64,000 bases of DNA from Nymphaea colorata (taxonomy: Eukaryota; Streptophyta; Magnoliopsida; Nymphaeales; Nymphaeaceae): NCBI RefSeq assembly GCF_008831285.2, contig NC_045139.1, positions 33,639,706-33,703,705 of the forward strand, read 5' to 3'. Position 1 is the stretch's first letter. Every line of letters begins with the position of its first letter. Shown here one piece after another: positions 34,666-47,706 of the stretch. The translations under genes were made by a program, and so were the position numbers. Below the pieces are notes generated by a model. That model did not search any database and had not been told where the DNA came from. It was given only the letters and a program-made list of their open reading frames with translations.

Positions 34666-37600
34666 TCAAATATACCTTAGCCCCATATGGGCTACATGTT
34701 TTGAAAACAAGTCTTCAGATATTCCCTTAGTTAAGGGATCAACTACCATATCATTGGTAGACCAATAATCAATCGAGATTTCATTTTTCTCGATCATTTC
34801 ATGAACATAATGGTATTTCATCATTATATGTTTACTCTTTGAGCTAACAGTTCCATTCTTCATAAGAGATATCGTTGTCTGATTATCACAGCACAGTTGA
34901 ACCGGTTCATGAGCAAGATCTAATTTCAAGTCTTTCAAAAAGTGATTTATCCAGACAGCAAAAGTAGTTGCAACATTACATGCTACATACTCTGCTTCCT
35001 GAGTGTGCTGAGCAATACATCCCTGTTTCTTACAGGACCAGGCTATCGCTCCATCTCCAAAGAGGAAAACATACCTCAAAGTAGATTTACTGTCATCTTT
35101 GCAACATGCAAAATCTGCATTGGAATAGCCAACTAAAGTTAGTTCATCTACTTGACAGGACAATTTCAGTCCTTTCGTTCTTTTAATGTACCGAAAAATC
35201 CTTTTGACTGCTTGCTAGTGGGGCCAACCAGGATTACTTTGATAAGGACTCACCAGACCGATAGGAAAGCTTATGTCTGATCTGGTACAAAGTATTAAAT
35301 ACATCAGACTGCCAACAACTTGTGCATATGGAACATTTAATTTTTGTTGTCATTCACTAGGACAATCACTTCTGCTCAAATTTGCTCCTTTAGCTATAAG
35401 AGTCTCAATTGTTTTGCAGTCTAACATACGAAATTTCTTTAAGATATAATCAATATATCATTCTTGGCTTAACCTTAGGATTCTTGAGTTTCTATCTCGC
35501 GTAATTTTTATTCCTAATATATATGATGTTTCACCTAAGCCCTTCATTTTGAAGTTCTAGTTCAACGAAGTCTTCGTTTTGAATATCATGTCGATATCAT
35601 TTCCTGTTAGTAATATGTCATCAACATATAATCATATGATACAGAAATGACTCTCACTTTTTCAAACATATGCACAGTGGTCTAGTTTGTTTGCAACGAA
35701 CCCAAGTTTTGTAATTGCTTTGTGAAAAGTAAAATACCACTGTTTAGGTGACTGCTTCAATCCGTACAACGATTTATTCAGCTTGTACACTTTGTCTTCT
35801 TTTTCCTTGATGACATAATCATATGGTTGAGTCATATATATAGTTTTCTTCAACTCACCATTCATGAAAGCATTCTTCACATCTATCTAACAAATATTCA
35901 AGTCATGTTGCGATAGCCAAAATTATTCTAATTAATGCAAACTTTACAATCGACGAATAGGTTTCTGAGTAGTCAATTCTTTCTTTTTCGAAAAAACCTT
36001 TCACCACCAGTCTGACTTTGAATTTTTCCACGGATCTATCAACTTTATATTTCTTCCTTATCACTCATTTGCATCCAATGAGTTGTCTATCATTAGGAAG
36101 ATCTACTAATTCTAGACTTTATTCTTTTCTATGGATTCAATTTCTTGTCAGACATTTCGTCAATATCTGCTGAATAACATAGTTCCTATACCAGATATTA
36201 CATAATAATCATTCAAATATGGAGGAGGAGCTTTTGTTATTTTATGACCTAATAACGTCTGAGATGATGAGGTACTCAGATTAGTTGGTTTATTACCTAA
36301 TTGATCTTCAATCGATTGATTACCAGACTGTTCCTCAAATGATTCCTGCTCAGTTGGTTCATTGTCAAACTGATCTCCAGTCGGTTCCTTACCAGATTGT
36401 TCTTCTGAATAAATTAGATCATCCAGCGTATCATTTTGATATTCAACTAGATCAAAATCTTTATTATTGAGTCCTTCTATAAACTCTACATCTTTGCTTT
36501 GTATAAGTTCCATAGTTGAATGATATAATCTATAGCCATTTGATCCTTTTCGATATCCAATTATATACACATTTTACTAACTTGTTATCTAGTTTATCCA
36601 TTTTTAGATCTAGAATTTTCACGTGTGCTACAGATCTCTTCATATGCTTCAGATTTGGTTTTATATCAGGCCATCTCTCATAAGGAGTGGTTGGAACTGC
36701 TTTGCAAGACACTCGATTTATTGTATACATAGTTATTAACACAGCTTCACCTCAAAAAACTTTTGGTAATTGTGCATCTGTCAACATGGATCTCACCATG
36801 TTCAAGAGGGTTCTGTTACACCTCTCAGCCACACCATTCTGTTGTAGTGTTCTAGACACAGTCTTTTGCCTATTAATACCGAAGTCTTTACAATGTTCGA
36901 ATAATTCATTAGAAGTGTATTCTCCTCATCGATCAGACTTTACAACTTTAATATACCTCCCAAGTTGTCTCTCGACTTCAGATTTGTATTCCTTAAATTT
37001 TTTAAGTGCTTCAGACTTGTGTCTAATCAAGTATATATAACCAAATCTTGAGAAATTGTCAATAAATGTTATGCTGTATAATTTGCCACTATGAGTTTGA
37101 ACTCTGAAAGGTCCACATGTATCCGTATAGATTATCTTCAATAGTTCAGTGGTTTAAATTACTTCAGACGAAAATGATTTCATTGTCATCTTTTTATATA
37201 CAGACGACTCGCATTTCGTGAAATCATTTATATTTATGTCAGGTATTAAACCTTAGTGTGCTAGAGTCTTCATCTTTTTTTATGATTATATGGCTTAGTC
37301 TTTCAAGCCATAAGTTTATATTCACACTCATTGCACACTCGAGAAAATTAGAACATAAAACTTTATTCATATCATTAAGCTTGAACATACCATATACTAT
37401 GTTATTTTACAAATTTTTCATCAAACATAGTCCTTCCATGCTTTCCCACTGTTACCTTTCCTGAAAGAAAACAAACTTTAAAACCTTTCTCAGTCAGTGC
37501 GGGAACAGATAGTAGATTCCTCCTCATGGAAGGGACATACAAAACCTCGTTGAGTACGACACTAGTACCCCCAACATTTAGTCGATATATTCCTATTCCC

Positions 37601-38010
37601 ATGACATCACAATATGAGTTGTTTTTCATGTAGACCTTGTTTGTTCTTGAACTCAATTCTTTCATGCGAATCACACATTCCTTTGTCTTTGCAATGTGAC
37701 GAGTAGCTCATGAATCAACCTACCAACCAGTCAAATCTCCATCTGCAAACAAACATTATGACACGACACAGATGATTTCTTTGTCGGAGTCCCCTTGTGG
37801 CTTCCTCTTATCGCTGTTATCTTGACCATTATTATATTTCTTATTCGGGATTTTTGTCTTGTAGTTCTTCATGATATGTTCAAGCTTTTCGCATTTGTAG
37901 AATTTCACTACAGTTCTTTGAGATTTCTTAGTGCCTACAAAATTGCCCTTAACCTTGCCATTGTTTCGATTTTTAAATTGTTTGGGTCTTAGAGACACAT
38001 GATGCTCCAC
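34666..38010 (-). pseudogene. Degenerate Copia gag-pol
   Basis: Fragments of zinc knuckle, integrase, RT and RNase H in correct order but in shifting frames. The RNase H part (35163-34666) is the longest open piece, with YSNADFACCKDDSKST and EAEYVA motifs. The RT catalytic region, read in pieces, is interrupted by several stops. Not functional. Confidence 0.8.
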
Positions 38011-38186
38011 ATCAGTATTTGATGAAGGAGGAGTTTGCTATTACAATGGCTTGCTTCATCACTGACCATATCTACATATGGTAGCCATCAAAATGAATAA
38101 TTAAGTCTTTGTTCTAATGAAAAATGAGTCATTATTCAACGTTTGGAAACTGTAATGGTTGATGTTTTTGTAGGTTTAGACCCCAC

Positions 38187-39265
38187 TGGTGCTAGGCATC
38201 GGGCCAGCCCGACCCCATAGAAATGTCCATTTTTTAGCCCGTTAAAGCCATTGGGCTGGTCCGTGACCCTACCCATTTTTAACAAGGCCAGGTGAGGCTT
38301 TTGTATTATCGAGCCTTGGGCCTTAGCGCACACTAAGGCCCAAGGCCCGATCCGGCCCGATTATTGCCGGATCAGGCCGGTCTTTCACGGGCCGACACCG
38401 GTCTTCTTGGCCCGGGCTTTTTTGACCGGCTGGCTGAACTAAACATGGGCAACGAGAAGTTGATCAGGCGGCTGCTCACTGGCGGTCGGAGCGGATCCTC
38501 CGACATCCACCGATCGGTCATCATGTCCTTGGACTGTACAAAGAGCACAATTCTTAGTGTCTATGTGTTGATCTTCGACACAGTTCTCTGGAATCCTGAA
38601 CACCAAGCAAAAAAATCAAGAAAAGACAAGTCAACAAAAAAAGGAAAATTCCAAAAAAGCGAAGAAAAAACAAAGAGGAGAAATAGAATTAAGAACTCAC
38701 CGTCGAAGAGAAGGTGAAGAAATCGACCTCAACTATCTAGGTCATCATCTTTGCAGCAGAGTCCAAAAAAGAGAATCCATGGTAGAGGAAGGAAAGGAGG
38801 AAGTAAGATTGGAGAGGAAGGGAATGAAGAGAACCACCTTCTGCCTAACCTTTTGTACAACAAGCAAAGCGAACGAAGAAGGGGAGGCGACAAGGCAACA
38901 GAGGGTCGCGCGACAAGGAGGACCAGAGGCCAAACCAGAAGAGACTGAATGATGGCCCATGGGCGTTGTCGCGACAAGGATGACCGGAGGACAGGAGGAC
39001 TGATGAGAGGTAAGACTCAGAGAGGAGGCCGATTAAATGAAACCAAGGTTTCACCCTAAAGTTAATTTTTTTTTGAAAAAAAAAGTAAAATTTTCTGTCA
39101 AGCTTCTCGAGCCGTCGACTAGCATAGTATCAAGCCTGAGCCCAACCTGTTAAGTACCGGGCCAGGCCAGGCCCGATAACATGAGCCCGTTAAGCATAGG
39201 GCCTGGGCCCGAGTCGGGCCAGTACTAGGTACCCGGCGGCGGTCTTGGCCCAATGCCCAAGCTGA
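38187..39265. mobile_element. GGCCCG-rich element with hAT-like imperfect TIRs
   Basis: The left end (tggtgctaggcatcgggcc) and the reverse-complemented right end (tcagcttgggcattgggcc) are alike, and both resemble the ends of the 56225-56471 MITE. Subterminal 150-250 bp on both sides are dense in GGCCCG and GGGCC motifs. The interior (38600-39000) is purine-rich and has overlapping but unrecognisable ORFs. No target duplication was found, so the borders are approximate. Confidence 0.4.
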
Positions 39266-40554
39266 CTGCTGACATGATCACAAAGGAAAATGAAACGCCT
39301 ACTGTGATCCAACAGCAAGACTGCACAAAGCGCAATCAAAGGGATCCTTCCTCTGCTGTTACCTAAAGGTCTTCGATTTACAGTTTTTATTATATAGCAA
39401 GTGTATCTTCACTGCCATAACGCTTCTATATACAACTATAAACTATAACACATAGTCACACAAGTCAATATAAATAGATACTTACCCCACATGCTAAGGG
39501 TGTGAAGTGAGATTTTTCCTCCATTCTGGTATAATCATAATAAAAACTACTCGACCCTAACCCTATTAAGTATTTATGGCAGTAGCGGAGCTATATGTGT
39601 GGGCTGGCCAGCCCAATAAAGCTCCATGCGAAAAGGAGCTTGACATGAGGAGCTTCAAGGCATGTTTTGGCAGTTGCCCATGCCAGGATTGGGTCGCGCC
39701 CCACCGTTTTCCTCTGCCTCCAGCCCGCTTTCTGTTATGCTCCAGCCTCCAAGCGAGGTTATTCCAAGCATCTCGTTCAGGGATTTACGAGAATTCTAAG
39801 CCAACACCGAAATCACTGGCGGCAGGCTGCGGGGTAAATGTATGAGAGTCTGGCATTTAATCGCTTCCATCTCCTCCACCTCTGCTGCTCCTGACTCTTG
39901 CTTTTTTGTTTCTTTTCTTAACTATTAGTGGAAAATTAAGAAGAAGCGGTGAATCAGATAGCAGTAGCACTTAATGTATAGGATTTTCTTGTAATGAATT
40001 TCAGTTTTCAAATTTGTCTAATTTATGAAGGATTTTTGTTTGGCGATCTAATCACACTTGAGAAGTGAGGAGATCAAAGCTTCGCCAAACATCCCTCGTT
40101 TGTTTATTTTTACATTAATATCTTTAAATATTTGGTTTGTTGTATACGTGAGTGCCCCTTAGGAATACTTGTCAGGCTCCGCGGATTTATGGTCAGATTT
40201 TGCTGAGCAGAACTAAGATCCGATCCGCATGGGGGAATGAAGAAAGCGTGCAGGGGGTTGAGATTTTTCTACTCATTGTCTGTTGCCTGGAGAGCTTTCT
40301 TCTCTTTCCTGGCCTGAATGCTTCTTCACAACTGCTAGTTTCCTCGTTGCCTGGGTCGCCTGCTGCCCAGACTCCATTCTCTGACGAGGTTCTCTCTCAC
40401 TCTCTCTCTCCTCCTATGGTTTGGTTGGATAAAGGAGCTGCGTTAGCCTACTCTCTTTCTCTATGTTTTGGCCAGATACAAGGGCTGAAATGCATGCCCT
40501 AATCTCTCTCTCTCGTTCTCACTGTTTCAGCTAGAAAAGAGGCCTCCCTGTGTT
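39266..40554. other. Spacer before the minisatellite
   Basis: No gene supported. A scrap at about 39580-39620 (gtagcggagctatatgtg) resembles the ends of GGCGGAGC-type MITEs. From about 40380 C/T-rich sequence leads into the 57-bp repeats. Confidence 0.4.
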
Positions 40555-41035
40555 TCGGCAGGAGAAGAGAGGCTAAAATGCTGCCCTAATCTCTCCATTT
40601 ATCTCTATGTTTCGATTGGAGAAGAGAGGCTGAAATGCTGCCCTAATCTCTCCATTTATCTCTATGTTTCGATTGGAGAAGAGAGGCTGAAATGCTGCCC
40701 TAATCTCTCCATTTATCTATATGTTTCGATTGGAGAAGAGAGGCTGAAATGCTGCCCTAATCTCTCCATTTATCTCTATGTTTCGATTGGAGAAGAGAGG
40801 CTGAAATGCTGCCCTAATCTCTCCATTTATCTCTGTGTTTCGATTGGAGAAGAGAGGCTGAAATGCCGCCCTAATCTCTCCATTTATCTCTATGTTTCGA
40901 TTGGACAAGAGAGGCTGAAATGCTGCCCTAATCTCTCCATTTATCTCTATGTTTCGATTGGAGAAGAGAGGCTGAAATGCTGCCCTAATCTCTCCATTTA
41001 TCTCTATGTTTCGATTGGAGAAGAGAGGCTTTCTC
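40555..41035. repeat. 57-bp minisatellite, about eight near-identical copies
   Basis: Copies of ctctccattt recur at 40591, 40648, 40705, 40762, 40819, 40876, 40933 and 40990, giving an exact 57-bp period. Copies differ by single bases only. Because 57 is divisible by three, the minus strand reads as a 19-residue peptide repeat (NRNIEINGEIRAAFQPLF type). Degenerate older copies precede it from about 40490. Confidence 0.95.
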
Positions 41036-41451
41036 TCACTTTCGCTCTAACCAAGTCGCTCTAACCAAGTAGGTATATCAGGAAAGAATTAAATATATGT
41101 TCTTTGACATGGAAAGAGTCGGCCTACGGACTGCTACACTGTGCACATGGATCTAAGATTCTCATGTGCAAATCCTTTGGGCACCAAGGAATCTCAAATC
41201 CTCCATATTTGAAAAACCTTGGATTTTGAATACGAGGATCTCAACTGTTTAGATCAGTTGGGGAGCACTAGAAAATTGCACACTGCAGCCAACTCATCAC
41301 CATCGCTTCTATTCACACGATCTCCTTAAAAAAAATGGTAAATAGGAATGAAAACTTGAACATGAGTGCCTCCTGTGTTACTTTTTCTCACCATCGTTCG
41401 CAGTTTACAATGACGGTGTGATGGCATGCAACTCTGCATCATCGACATTTT

Positions 41452-41556
41452 CCATATATAAAACAAATGCATAGTGACCATAGGTACCATATATATAAAA
41501 CAAATGCATAGTGACCATAGGTACCATATATAAAACAAATGCATAGTGACCATAGG
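41452..41556. repeat. Three-copy tandem repeat next to the hAT left end
   Basis: The unit contains aaaacaaatgcatagtgacc followed by ataggtaccat, three times, with variable TA runs. The last copy runs straight into the hAT terminus at 41557. Confidence 0.85.
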
Positions 41557-42530
41557 TAGGGTGAACAACTGAGTCGACCAGCTCGTGCTTGACTTAGTCG
41601 ACTTGTAAGTGAGTTTGAGCTGCATTGAAGGAGTCGAGCTCGAGTTCACTTGTAAGCGAGTTTGAGCTGCATTGAACGAGTCAAGCTCGAGTTCACGAGT
41701 TACTCGAGCTTGAGATTACGAATCGACTCGTTCAACTAATAGAGTTTACTCAACTGACTTGTAAGCGAGTTTGAGATGCATTGAACGAGTCAAGCTCGAG
41801 TTCACTTGTAAGCGAGTTTGAGCTGCATTGAACGAGTCAAGCTCGAGTTCATGAGTTACTCGAGCTTGAGATTAGGAATCGACTCGTTCAACTAATAGAG
41901 TTTACTCAACTGAAATCCAAATCTTTAAAATTTGATTAGACACAAATGTGATTAAAATATTAATTTTGAAAAACCGGTTGAGATGAAACTTTTTTTCAAT
42001 TTAACTTTTAAGTTTGGGGTCTCTCCGACTGTCCGTCTCTCGAAACTTTTCCTTCTCGTCTCCGTCTGAAACTTGTTCCTCCATTGCAACCCTAACATTT
42101 ACTCGTCCGCAGGCGGGCTGCCACCTCAGTCTTCAGCCTTCAACGTCAGCCGGCATCTCCGCTTCAGCCGTCTCCCTTCATCTTTCAGCCCATGGTTCCT
42201 GCCTGTGCTCTCCGCTTCAGCCTTCTCCCTTCAGCTTTCAGCCCAAGTTTCTGCCTGTGCCTGCAACAAAGAGGGCAAGATTATGAAGTTCTCTCTCTCT
42301 CTCGCTTTCTTTCTGCATTCTCTCTCTGGCTTTCTTTCTGCATTCTCTCTCTTGTTTTCATCGCGATTCCTGTTTTCGGTTCCTCCTGCAGACGCCTCTC
42401 CCTCTCCGTCTCCTCGGACACATCCGATCAAATTGGAACGCCTCTCCGTCGTTCGCATGAAGAACCAGACACGCTTGTTGCGCTCTGCTCATCTCTTTTG
42501 CAGTGTGCGTGAGGTGAGGTCTTCCTGTGC

Positions 42531-42917
42531 GTGGGGAGAGAAAACGACTGCTGCTCATTCAGTCCTTTGAGGTAGGCAACAGATTCCATTTCTTGATTTT
42601 CTTTCTCCTACGGTTTTACCCGAAGCAGCGTTCGATTCTTTTCCCCATCTCTCAGTTTCTGCTACGATGATGTGCTCTTGTTAATTGTTATTTATTCCAA
42701 ATGTTGGTCATGTTGTGAAATATGGTTCATTTTTGTTGTTTGATGCTTGTATTAAACAGGAAACAGGAGCAGACATAGTTCTGCCGTGGGAGAGAAAACG
42801 ACTGCTGCTTATTCAGTCCATTGAGGTAGGCATCAGATTCCATTTCTTGATTTTATTTCTCCTACGGATTTACCCAAAGCAGCGTTCGATTCTTTTCCCC
42901 ATCTCTCAGTTTCTGCT
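42531..42917. repeat. Direct repeat of about 130 bp in the hAT leader
   Basis: Copy 1 is 42531-42663 and copy 2 is 42785-42917. Both contain gagagaaaacgactgctgct, gattccatttcttgatttt, and agcagcgttcgattctt. They are separated by about 120 bp and differ at a few positions. Confidence 0.85.
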
Positions 42918-44228
42918 GTTGCTCTGCTGGGTTTGCAGTTTCCACAAAAGCAGCGTTCTCTCAGTCTCTCTCGCTCCTTGTTCTGTATATTGCTCTTTCT
43001 GGTTTTTAGTTTGTCACGTTCTCATGCCGATGGGTTACATGTTCGTGCGGATCTGGACTGTGCACATTGTGTTGACATCTCTTAGAAGTACCTAGAGATG
43101 AGCCTGAATAAGTAGATAGCTTGAGAATTTTTTTGGCAGGGACTTCCTTAGTCCTTGACACTTTGGTTCTCTCATTGGCTAGCCATTCTACACTTACCTT
43201 GCCAACCTACATTTGACAATTAAGGTCTTTGAATCAGCAGATGGGAAATCAGTTGCTCAATTTAGAGCATATAACACCTCTGAGGAAGTGGATAAGCACC
43301 ATCAGTACGGGACTTGAGAATATGAAAAATTAGTATTCAGTATCCAGTAAGCTATTGTAATTACTAAATAGGAGAATAGATTTACAGAGTAACACCAGTT
43401 TCTCTTCCATTTTAGAGTTTTCTTCATTTTTAGAGAACTCAGAAAATGTCTGCTAGAAATTGAAAAACAAAGACAACCAAAAGTCCCTCTCACTGGCTTC
43501 ATAACGAAAGGTTGGTCTCATTGGTGTCTTAAGGCTTTATTGAGAGCCCTTAATTGGAGGCCGACAGTGAATTTCCAAAACCATATTCTGCTTGGCAGTG
43601 GACATTTCAGTTGCCCCAACATTCTGTTGTTTGTAAACAGTATTGGTTTAAGACTGTTGGGGATGGTTGGAGACGGGTTTGACAGCCCCAACACCACACT
43701 TCCACACTTTAACAATGTCTTTTCTGTTTCATACTCAACAACATATTTTGGCATACCATACTTTCACAATGTCGAGAACAATGTTCACATCAAAATGAAC
43801 CATCCGAAACAGACTAAGACATGAAGAGTTTTTTTTTTCCATCCCTTATTCTGCTTCTAACCATGCTTTTCCCTCCTACATTTGTTAGACATAAAATCTA
43901 TAAATATTGAGGCACAACTTACTGTATTGACAGGAATAGATGGGACTGGTTAGAATTCATGACTTGATTTGCACGAACGTTTTCTCTTTCTTCTTCATTT
44001 ATTCTGCTTCCAACCCCTTCTTCAGACCCCCATGAATTCATGAATTCACTTCAAAATATTGTATATTTTTGCCTTTTTTCCAGTTGGGATTAGTGTTTTT
44101 TTTATATTTAATAATGAGAATCAGTGTTTTTTATTTCATATTCTCTTATATTGTAATATGTTTCTGTCAAATATCATGTTCAAATAGGAGAATAGCTTGA
44201 GCAGAAGGAAAAATTACTAGTTTGAAGA

Positions 44229-45640
44229 ATGACAAATTTAGAAAGAAATATCATTGATAAGGGCAAGCAAGTATGTTGTGATTCAAGACAAAGCTCAGAT
44301 GATGTCCCGATCAGAGTACATTCCTCTAATGAAACTCCTATGGATTTGCAAGACATCGAAAATGAAGAAGTTTCAATAGATGCTCATGAAGCACGTGTAA
44401 GTGGTGCAAAAGATCAAGAGCAAAGATTTCTATAATATGGAATGATTTTGCCGATGTTATTATAAATTGTATCAAAAAAGGAAAATGTAAGTATTGCAGT
44501 ACACTTTTTATGATAAGTACAGGAGGATCTACATCATCAATGAGAAGGCACAAACGTTTGACACGTTTTGCTTACAAAAAACAAGTTAATTTAAATTTTA
44601 AATCTGGAAATATTTTAGATGTCACGAAGAAGCTTATGGAAATGGGTTCCAACATCGATGCTCAATCAATAAGAGAGATAATTGCAAAACTAGTGGCAAC
44701 CGGAGAGCATGCTTTTTGTATAGTGGATGATTGTTGGTTTAGGTTTCTTATTAGGCTTGGTTTTTTTAATTGGGTGTAAGTTTCAAGAATGACAGTTAGG
44801 AGAGATGTCATTAAATTATATGAAGATGAAAAGAAGAAATTGAAAGAAGTCTTGAATGGTGTGATAAGGTTGCTTTGACTACAAATATGTGGACATCAAA
44901 CCAACAATTTGGATATGTGACATTAACAACACATTTCATTGATAAAGAGTGAAATATGCAACAACATATCATCAATTTTACCGAAGTTGAGCCACCTCAA
45001 TCTGGGTTAGTTTTAGCAAGTGTAATTGCTAAGCATCTTGCAGATTGGGAGATCAAAAAGAAAATAATGTCTATTACAATTGACAATGCTTCATCAAATG
45101 ATGTTCTTGACAAAAAATTAAAAGAGAACATGGAGAAAGCGACATTAAATTGTATCATGGAGGTAAATTTTTTCATGTGCGATGTTGTGCACATATTTTG
45201 AATCTGATGGTACAAGATGAGTTGAGTGCCATTAAAGATGAAATCATTAACATTAGAGATGTAGTAAAGTATATCAAAGTTTCACCTTCAAGACTCCATG
45301 GTTTTGCAACTGCAGCTAGAGAATTGGAAATTTCAACGACAAAGAAGTTAGTGTTAGATGTACCAACTCGATGAAATTCAACATATTTTGTGTTGGAAAC
45401 AACTCTTGCATATAAAGATGCTTTTGCAAGATATAGCATGGAAGACCCAGGCTTGGTATGGTTGCTTGGACCTGAAGATTGGGAAAAAATAGCAATGATA
45501 TGTGTTTTTATAAAAGTTGATACTCACCATTTAACAATTTTCTCCAATGTCATTTATTTTGGTAGCTCCTTTATTGCATCTTTTGTCTTCCGGATGAAAA
45601 AGAGATATATAAAACTTTATTCATTCCTACACATTAACAA
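44229..45640 (+). pseudogene. hAT transposase (RICESLEEPER type), frameshifted and truncated
   Basis: A BED zinc-finger region is readable at about 44410-44560 (IWNDF, CKYC, GGSTSSMRRHK), then QSIREIIAKLVATGEHAF (about 44670) and a block at about 45150-45520 with FHVRCCAHILNLMVQD, a DVPTR-stop-NSTYF junction and EDWEKIAMICVF. These are the conserved blocks of plant RICESLEEPER-like hAT transposases. Breaks include a frame change near 44430, stops at 44777-44779 and about 44877, a stop at 45372-45374 in place of a conserved tryptophan, and loss of the C-terminal dimerisation domain. Non-functional. Confidence 0.8.
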
Positions 45641-46820
45641 ACAAATGAGCAAAATCCATAAAAGATCAGATATAGGAACATGAACTCAAATGCACTGTCA
45701 TAAATTCATCCCAAAGGCCACGAGAAAGGTAAGTAGACGAGATGTAACGACAATGTTATTTGCACCATTGCTTTACCAAGTCACCTACAATTAAGAATGG
45801 AACACTATAAAGAAGAATAACTAAGAATGCAACAATATAAAGAAGAAAAACCAATAATTGATCATATAGTAGCTATTTCATTATTTCAACTTCTAACAAC
45901 GAAGACGACAAAAAAAAAGACCCTAACAACACACATCCAATCATATCTACACATAATATAGATAGAAAGGAGATTTTCATGAGATGTTTTACAAGATTCT
46001 CAATAATAAACAAAGCCTGTGAAGACTTCTGCATTATCCCCACTTCATAGTGAATGTATTTAAATATTATGTCAACGTACAAATTTATAAAAAAAATATT
46101 AGAAACAGAAATATATCTAACTAAGGAAAATTAATTTCTTTCCTGCATACATATACATGGTATTGATTGAACCAATCGGTTCAACCCGCAAGTCTCCTAC
46201 CAATATCCCTTATTAAAGTAACCTTATTTTAATTAAACGATAAAAAGATTAAGATGGTGAAAATTTGCTCTATACTAAATTACTTTCATTTTAACTTCAA
46301 GCACAAGTTACGAAACAATTGCACAAAGTAAATGCAATTTCAAAAAGTAACAAGATAAAATAGATAAAGACGAGAAATCTAAATCAAACCCAATTTAGAA
46401 TGTAAAATTATGATTCTGCTTGTACTTCAAATAAAGACCGATTTCAAACTCTACAAATCCAAGTCAGTAAGAAACACAAACTAAAGGACCCAAGAGCAAA
46501 GCTTAGCAGACACAAAAATTCATTTGAGAGACCCAATCATAGGCAAACAAGACGTAACACAGAAAAAAGAAGCATAATTCCAAATGTGGGGACTCTCCCC
46601 GGGCAAGTGACTCACAACGGTATAACCCTCCTTGCCTACCACCCAGAGAGAGGAAGAGACCCCTCAGTTACCGAAAATCGGTGAGGTCTTCAATTTTCAG
46701 CATAGTCCAGCACCGGTGGGCAAGACCTCTCCTTCCCGCAGTTGAGGGAGCAAAACAGCATTAAGCGAGAGAGAGAGAGAGGGAGAATGAGATCTCGACT
46801 TCTTCTTGTATAAAACACCC

Positions 46821-47706
46821 TAGGGGTGAACAACAAGTCAAGCTACTCGAGCTCAACTTGAAAGCTAGTTCAAGTTGTATCATGTGTTGAACGAGTCGAG
46901 CTCGGGTTCAACTAATCGAGTCGAGTTCGAGTTCACTCAACTGGAACCGTTAAAGCTCAACTCGGCTCGAATGTGATTAAAATACCGGTTCAAAAGCGTC
47001 TTAGGCGAAAGCAATGAGCAGAGCGCAACAAGCGTATCTGGTTCTTCGTGCGAACGATGGAGAGGCGTTCCAATTTGATCGGATGTGTCCGAGGAGACGG
47101 AGAGGAAGAGGCGTTTGCAAGAGGAACCGAAAACAGGAATCCCAATAAAAACGAGAGAGAGAGAGAGAGAGAGAACTTCATAAACTTGCCCTCTTTGCTG
47201 CAAGCATAGGCAGAAACTTGGGCTGAAAGCTGAAGGGAGAAGGTTGAAGCGGAGAGCAAAGGCAAGAACCTTGTGCTGAAAGATGAAGGGAGAAGGCTGA
47301 AGCGGAGCTGCCGGCTGACCTTGAAGGCTGAAGGCTAAAGTGGCCCGCCGCCGCAGACGAGTAAAGGTTAGGGTTGCAATGGAGGAACAAGTTTCAGACG
47401 GAGAAGAGAAGGAGAAGTTTCGAGAGACAGAGGGAGGGAGAACAAAAAGGAAACCTAAAACTTGAAAGTCAAATATGAAAAAGAGTTTTTCGCTTTAGAC
47501 GCTTTTGAACCGATTTTTGAAAACCAGGATTTTAATCACATTCGAGCCGACTCGAGCTTTAACGGTTCCAGTTGAATGAACTCGAACTCGACTCGATTAG
47601 TTGAACGAGTCGACTCGTGAACTCGAGCTCGACTCGTTCAAAACATGATGCAGTTGGAACTCACTTACGAGTCAAGCTCAAGTAGCTCGACTCGTTGTTC
47701 ACCCCT
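46821..47706. mobile_element. Foldback hAT derivative with two copies of the same end
   Basis: Ends TAGGGGTGAACAAC on both sides. The terminal inverted repeats run about 190 bp, to about 47013 on the left and from about 47487 on the right. The 470-bp core, read on the minus strand, is the leader of the 41557 element (compare 42030-42490), cut off at ctctgctcat and joined directly to the second end. There is no transposase. The immediate flanks (ataaaacaccc and gggtattttat) are inverted copies of each other and not a direct 8-bp duplication. Confidence 0.75.

Larger units (their letters stand above)
34100..38040 (-). mobile_element. Decayed Copia retrotransposon, 5' end missing
   Basis: On the minus strand, gag and pol pieces follow in order: knuckle-like FYKCEKLEHIMKN near 37900, protease/pre-integrase remnants 37674-37402, integrase 37141-36926 (YTDTCGPF) and 36742-36530, linker to about 36160, RT 35880-35662 and downstream to about 35200, RNase H 35163-34666. 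Several frameshifts and stops separate them. A candidate 3' LTR occupies 34100-34660: TG/CA ends, minus-strand end reading gctccaaca, placed six bases after the RNase H stop. No matching 5' LTR is seen on the right, so the element is truncated near 38040. It is a third Copia family, distinct from the two in SKIP16. Confidence 0.8.
41557..45640 (+). mobile_element. Decayed autonomous-type hAT transposon, right end missing
   Basis: The left terminus is taggGTGAACAAC, followed by a subterminal region (41570-41930) full of gagtcgag/ctcgag motifs with an internal direct duplication. Next come a C/T-rich leader (about 42005-42660), an intron-like stretch with a repeated 130-bp segment, and a broken transposase (44229-45640). 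Its terminus and leader match the ends and core of the foldback element at 46821-47706, so the two are one family. No right terminus is found before the inverted duplication at 45893. Confidence 0.65.

Noticed and set aside
38364-39054. ORFs on both strands in the GGCCCG-rich element
   Set aside because: No domain, overlapping in several frames, biased composition of the repeat explains them.
40555-41035. CRISPR-like array
   Set aside because: Units are contiguous with no unique spacers, in a plant nuclear sequence; this is a minisatellite.
42014-42570. Overlapping plus-strand ORFs (90, 106 and 165 residues)
   Set aside because: C/T-rich low-complexity frames that recur in the hAT leader copy at 47010-47390; they fit a transposon leader better than a gene.
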